NCBI GenBank assembly: GCA_013213745.1
Contig: JABSQH010000016.1
Span: 42,305-106,304 of the forward strand
Length of the DNA stretch: 64,000 nt
Source of the DNA: Ilumatobacteraceae bacterium
GTDB taxonomy: Bacteria; Actinomycetota; Acidimicrobiia; Acidimicrobiales; Ilumatobacteraceae
Direction: 5' to 3'
The translations under genes were made by a program, and so were the position numbers. Below the pieces are notes generated by a model, which saw nothing but the letters and a program-made list of their open reading frames with translations, was not told the DNA's origin and did not search any database. Below are positions 63,026-64,000 of this stretch, in pieces. Position 1 is the first letter of the stretch, and each line of letters begins with the position of its first letter.

Positions 63026-63688
63026 ATGGCGACGATCAACGAACGCACGGGATTCGACCTCGATGAGGTGGCCCGCCTCCTGACCACCACCAAGCAGGTG
63101 CGCAAGCGTCTCGACCTCGAACGGCGGGTGCCCAACGAGGAGATCCTCGAGTGCATCGATCTCGCCAATCACGCACCGATGGGCGGCAACCTCGAGCGCA
63201 ACAAGTGGATGATCATCGACGATCAATCCTCCAAGGACCACATCGCCAGACGGTTCGCCGACGTCGGTCGGCCGTACCTGCAGGTCAATTCAGAGGCGCG
63301 CGGCGACGACCGCAGCCAGCGCGTGATCGACTCGGCGACCTTCCTCGTCGACCACCTTGCCGACGTTCCCGCGCTGGTGTTGGCGCTGCGTCTCGATCGG
63401 CCGGAAGGCGGCTCGCCGGGTCAGGCGGCTGGCTTCTACGGGTCGGTGCTTCCCGGCGTGTGGTCGTTCCAGATGGCGGCGCGTGCGCGCGGAATCGGTT
63501 CGGCATGGACCACGTTTCACCTCGAACACGAAGCGGAGATCGCCGAGCTGCTCGGGATTCCGCCCACGGTGTCGCAGGTGTGTTTGTTGCCCGTGGCGTA
63601 CTACACCGGTGACACATTCACACCAGCCCCGCGTCGCCCCGCCGCCGATGTGACGTACCTCAACCGCTGGAAGCAACCGGTCGAGTAA
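63026..63688 (+). CDS. nitroreductase-family protein
   Basis: A 220-residue FMN-fold protein. QVRKRLDLERRVPNEEILEC and NHAPMGGNLERNKWMI are the FMN contacts, and LPGVWSFQMAARARGIGSAW the conserved helix. It differs from the nitroreductase at 35 kb. TACGCT lies 6 bases before the ATG, 20 bases after the cyclase. The substrate is unknown. Confidence 0.85.
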   Translation: MATINERTGFDLDEVARLLTTTKQVRKRLDLERRVPNEEILECIDLANHAPMGGNLERNKWMIIDDQSSKDHIARRFADVGRPYLQVNSEARGDDRSQRVIDSATFLVDHLADVPALVLALRLDRPEGGSPGQAAGFYGSVLPGVWSFQMAARARGIGSAWTTFHLEHEAEIAELLGIPPTVSQVCLLPVAYYTGDTFTPAPRRPAADVTYLNRWKQPVE

Positions 63689-63694
63689 CCCGAT

Positions 63695-64000
63695 CACTCG
63701 GCCTCTGTCAGCGCCGAGACCGGCCTGGAGTACATCGGCCAGCCAAACCAGCAGATCGGCGACGGCGGGATCATCGTCCAGATCACCGACACGTCGACTG
63801 GTGAGGTTGTTGCTGTGAGTGACGGTGATTGGGCTGCGCTGGCGATTCATCAGGCTCCGATGAATCCCGAATGTGTGCGTTCGGCGTCGCCGGGCGCAGA
63901 CTGCGAGAGTGCGATCGTCGACGCGCCGACCGGTTGGACCGCGGTCGGGTTCGACGACGGCGCGTGGTTGGCCGCAACGGTGTGGTCCGAGTCGGTGGTA
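63695..64000 (+). CDS. secreted-type domain, open at both ends (no start; 3' partial)
   Basis: Directly after the nitroreductase stop and in its frame, the sequence reads EYIGQPNQQIGDGGIIVQIT, a Cys-containing loop (PECVRSASPGADC) and WTAVGFDDGAWLAATVWSES up to the window edge. WTxxxFDDxxW is a galactose-binding-like signature found in secreted actinobacterial proteins. No start codon or signal peptide lies upstream, so it may be a 5'-truncated gene, or start at GTG 63812 or nearby. Confidence 0.45.

Overview
The window is high-GC, almost fully coding DNA with genes on both strands. It looks like an actinobacterium, and the mix points to class Acidimicrobiia (Ilumatobacter-like); this placement is an inference from gene content, not from a marker phylogeny. 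Supporting content: heliorhodopsin, a mycofactocin enzyme (MftD), actinobacterial-type HemQ, an F420/luciferase-fold oxidoreductase, a DUF3263 + LytR_C pair, a PDZ-Lon protease next to a UPF0182 protein, DUF5979 surface repeats, and very many genes whose start codon lies only 6-9 bases after a TANNNT -10 hexamer (leaderless type).

Layout. 1-6.2 kb: end of an FtsK/SpoIIIE-type ATPase, N-carbamoyl-D-amino-acid amidohydrolase, Pr6Pr-like membrane protein, DHA2-type MFS exporter, and a one-chain 2Fe-2S/molybdopterin hydroxylase. 6.2-8.4 kb: a decayed segment with soxR, two perfect copies of a SoxR-box-like dyad, and remnants of a P-type ATPase, a frameshifted gene and an ArsR regulator. 8.4-13.8 kb: hsp20 with a possible RNA-thermometer leader, an ABC exporter, ArsI/CadI-like dioxygenase divergent from a luciferase-like oxidoreductase, dienelactone hydrolase, and a CRP regulator. 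13.8-15.9 kb: ispD-ispF-rlmB operon. 15.9-25.2 kb: a cell-surface locus made of a sortase fused behind three beta-rich repeats and, converging on it, a 2347-residue VWA/DUF5979 stalk protein ending in LPNTG. 25.2-34.4 kb: tRNA-Thr(UGU), heliorhodopsin, folE, mftD and many small enzymes, several broken. 34.4-42.1 kb: nitroreductase, acyl-CoA enzymes, TlpA-like thioredoxin, uridine kinase, DUF3263/LytR_C, glycerate kinase and a MoaD/ThiS protein. 42.2-49.1 kb: groEL with a degenerate CIRCE operator, hemQ, a lipoprotein binding protein, glnD, Nudix. 49.1-58.3 kb: PAC2, GNAT, HEAT, PDZ-Lon protease, a DivIVA-like coiled coil with a phage MuF-like tail, and UPF0182. 58.3-64 kb: TrpB2, gene remnants, a YgjV-GNAT fusion, EamA transporter, an intact class III cyclase, nitroreductase, and an unfinished open frame.

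How parts fit: the sortase and the LPNTG stalk probably form one anchoring system. ispD-ispF feed isoprenoid synthesis. groEL and hsp20 are protein-quality genes with two visibly different control elements. soxR and its operator copies survive although their likely target is broken. At least nine genes are truncated, frameshifted or interrupted, and they cluster at 6.7-8.3, 26.7-27, 30.7-34.9 and 59.7-60.2 kb, so these are zones of ongoing gene loss. No CRISPR array, insertion sequence, rRNA or prophage was found.
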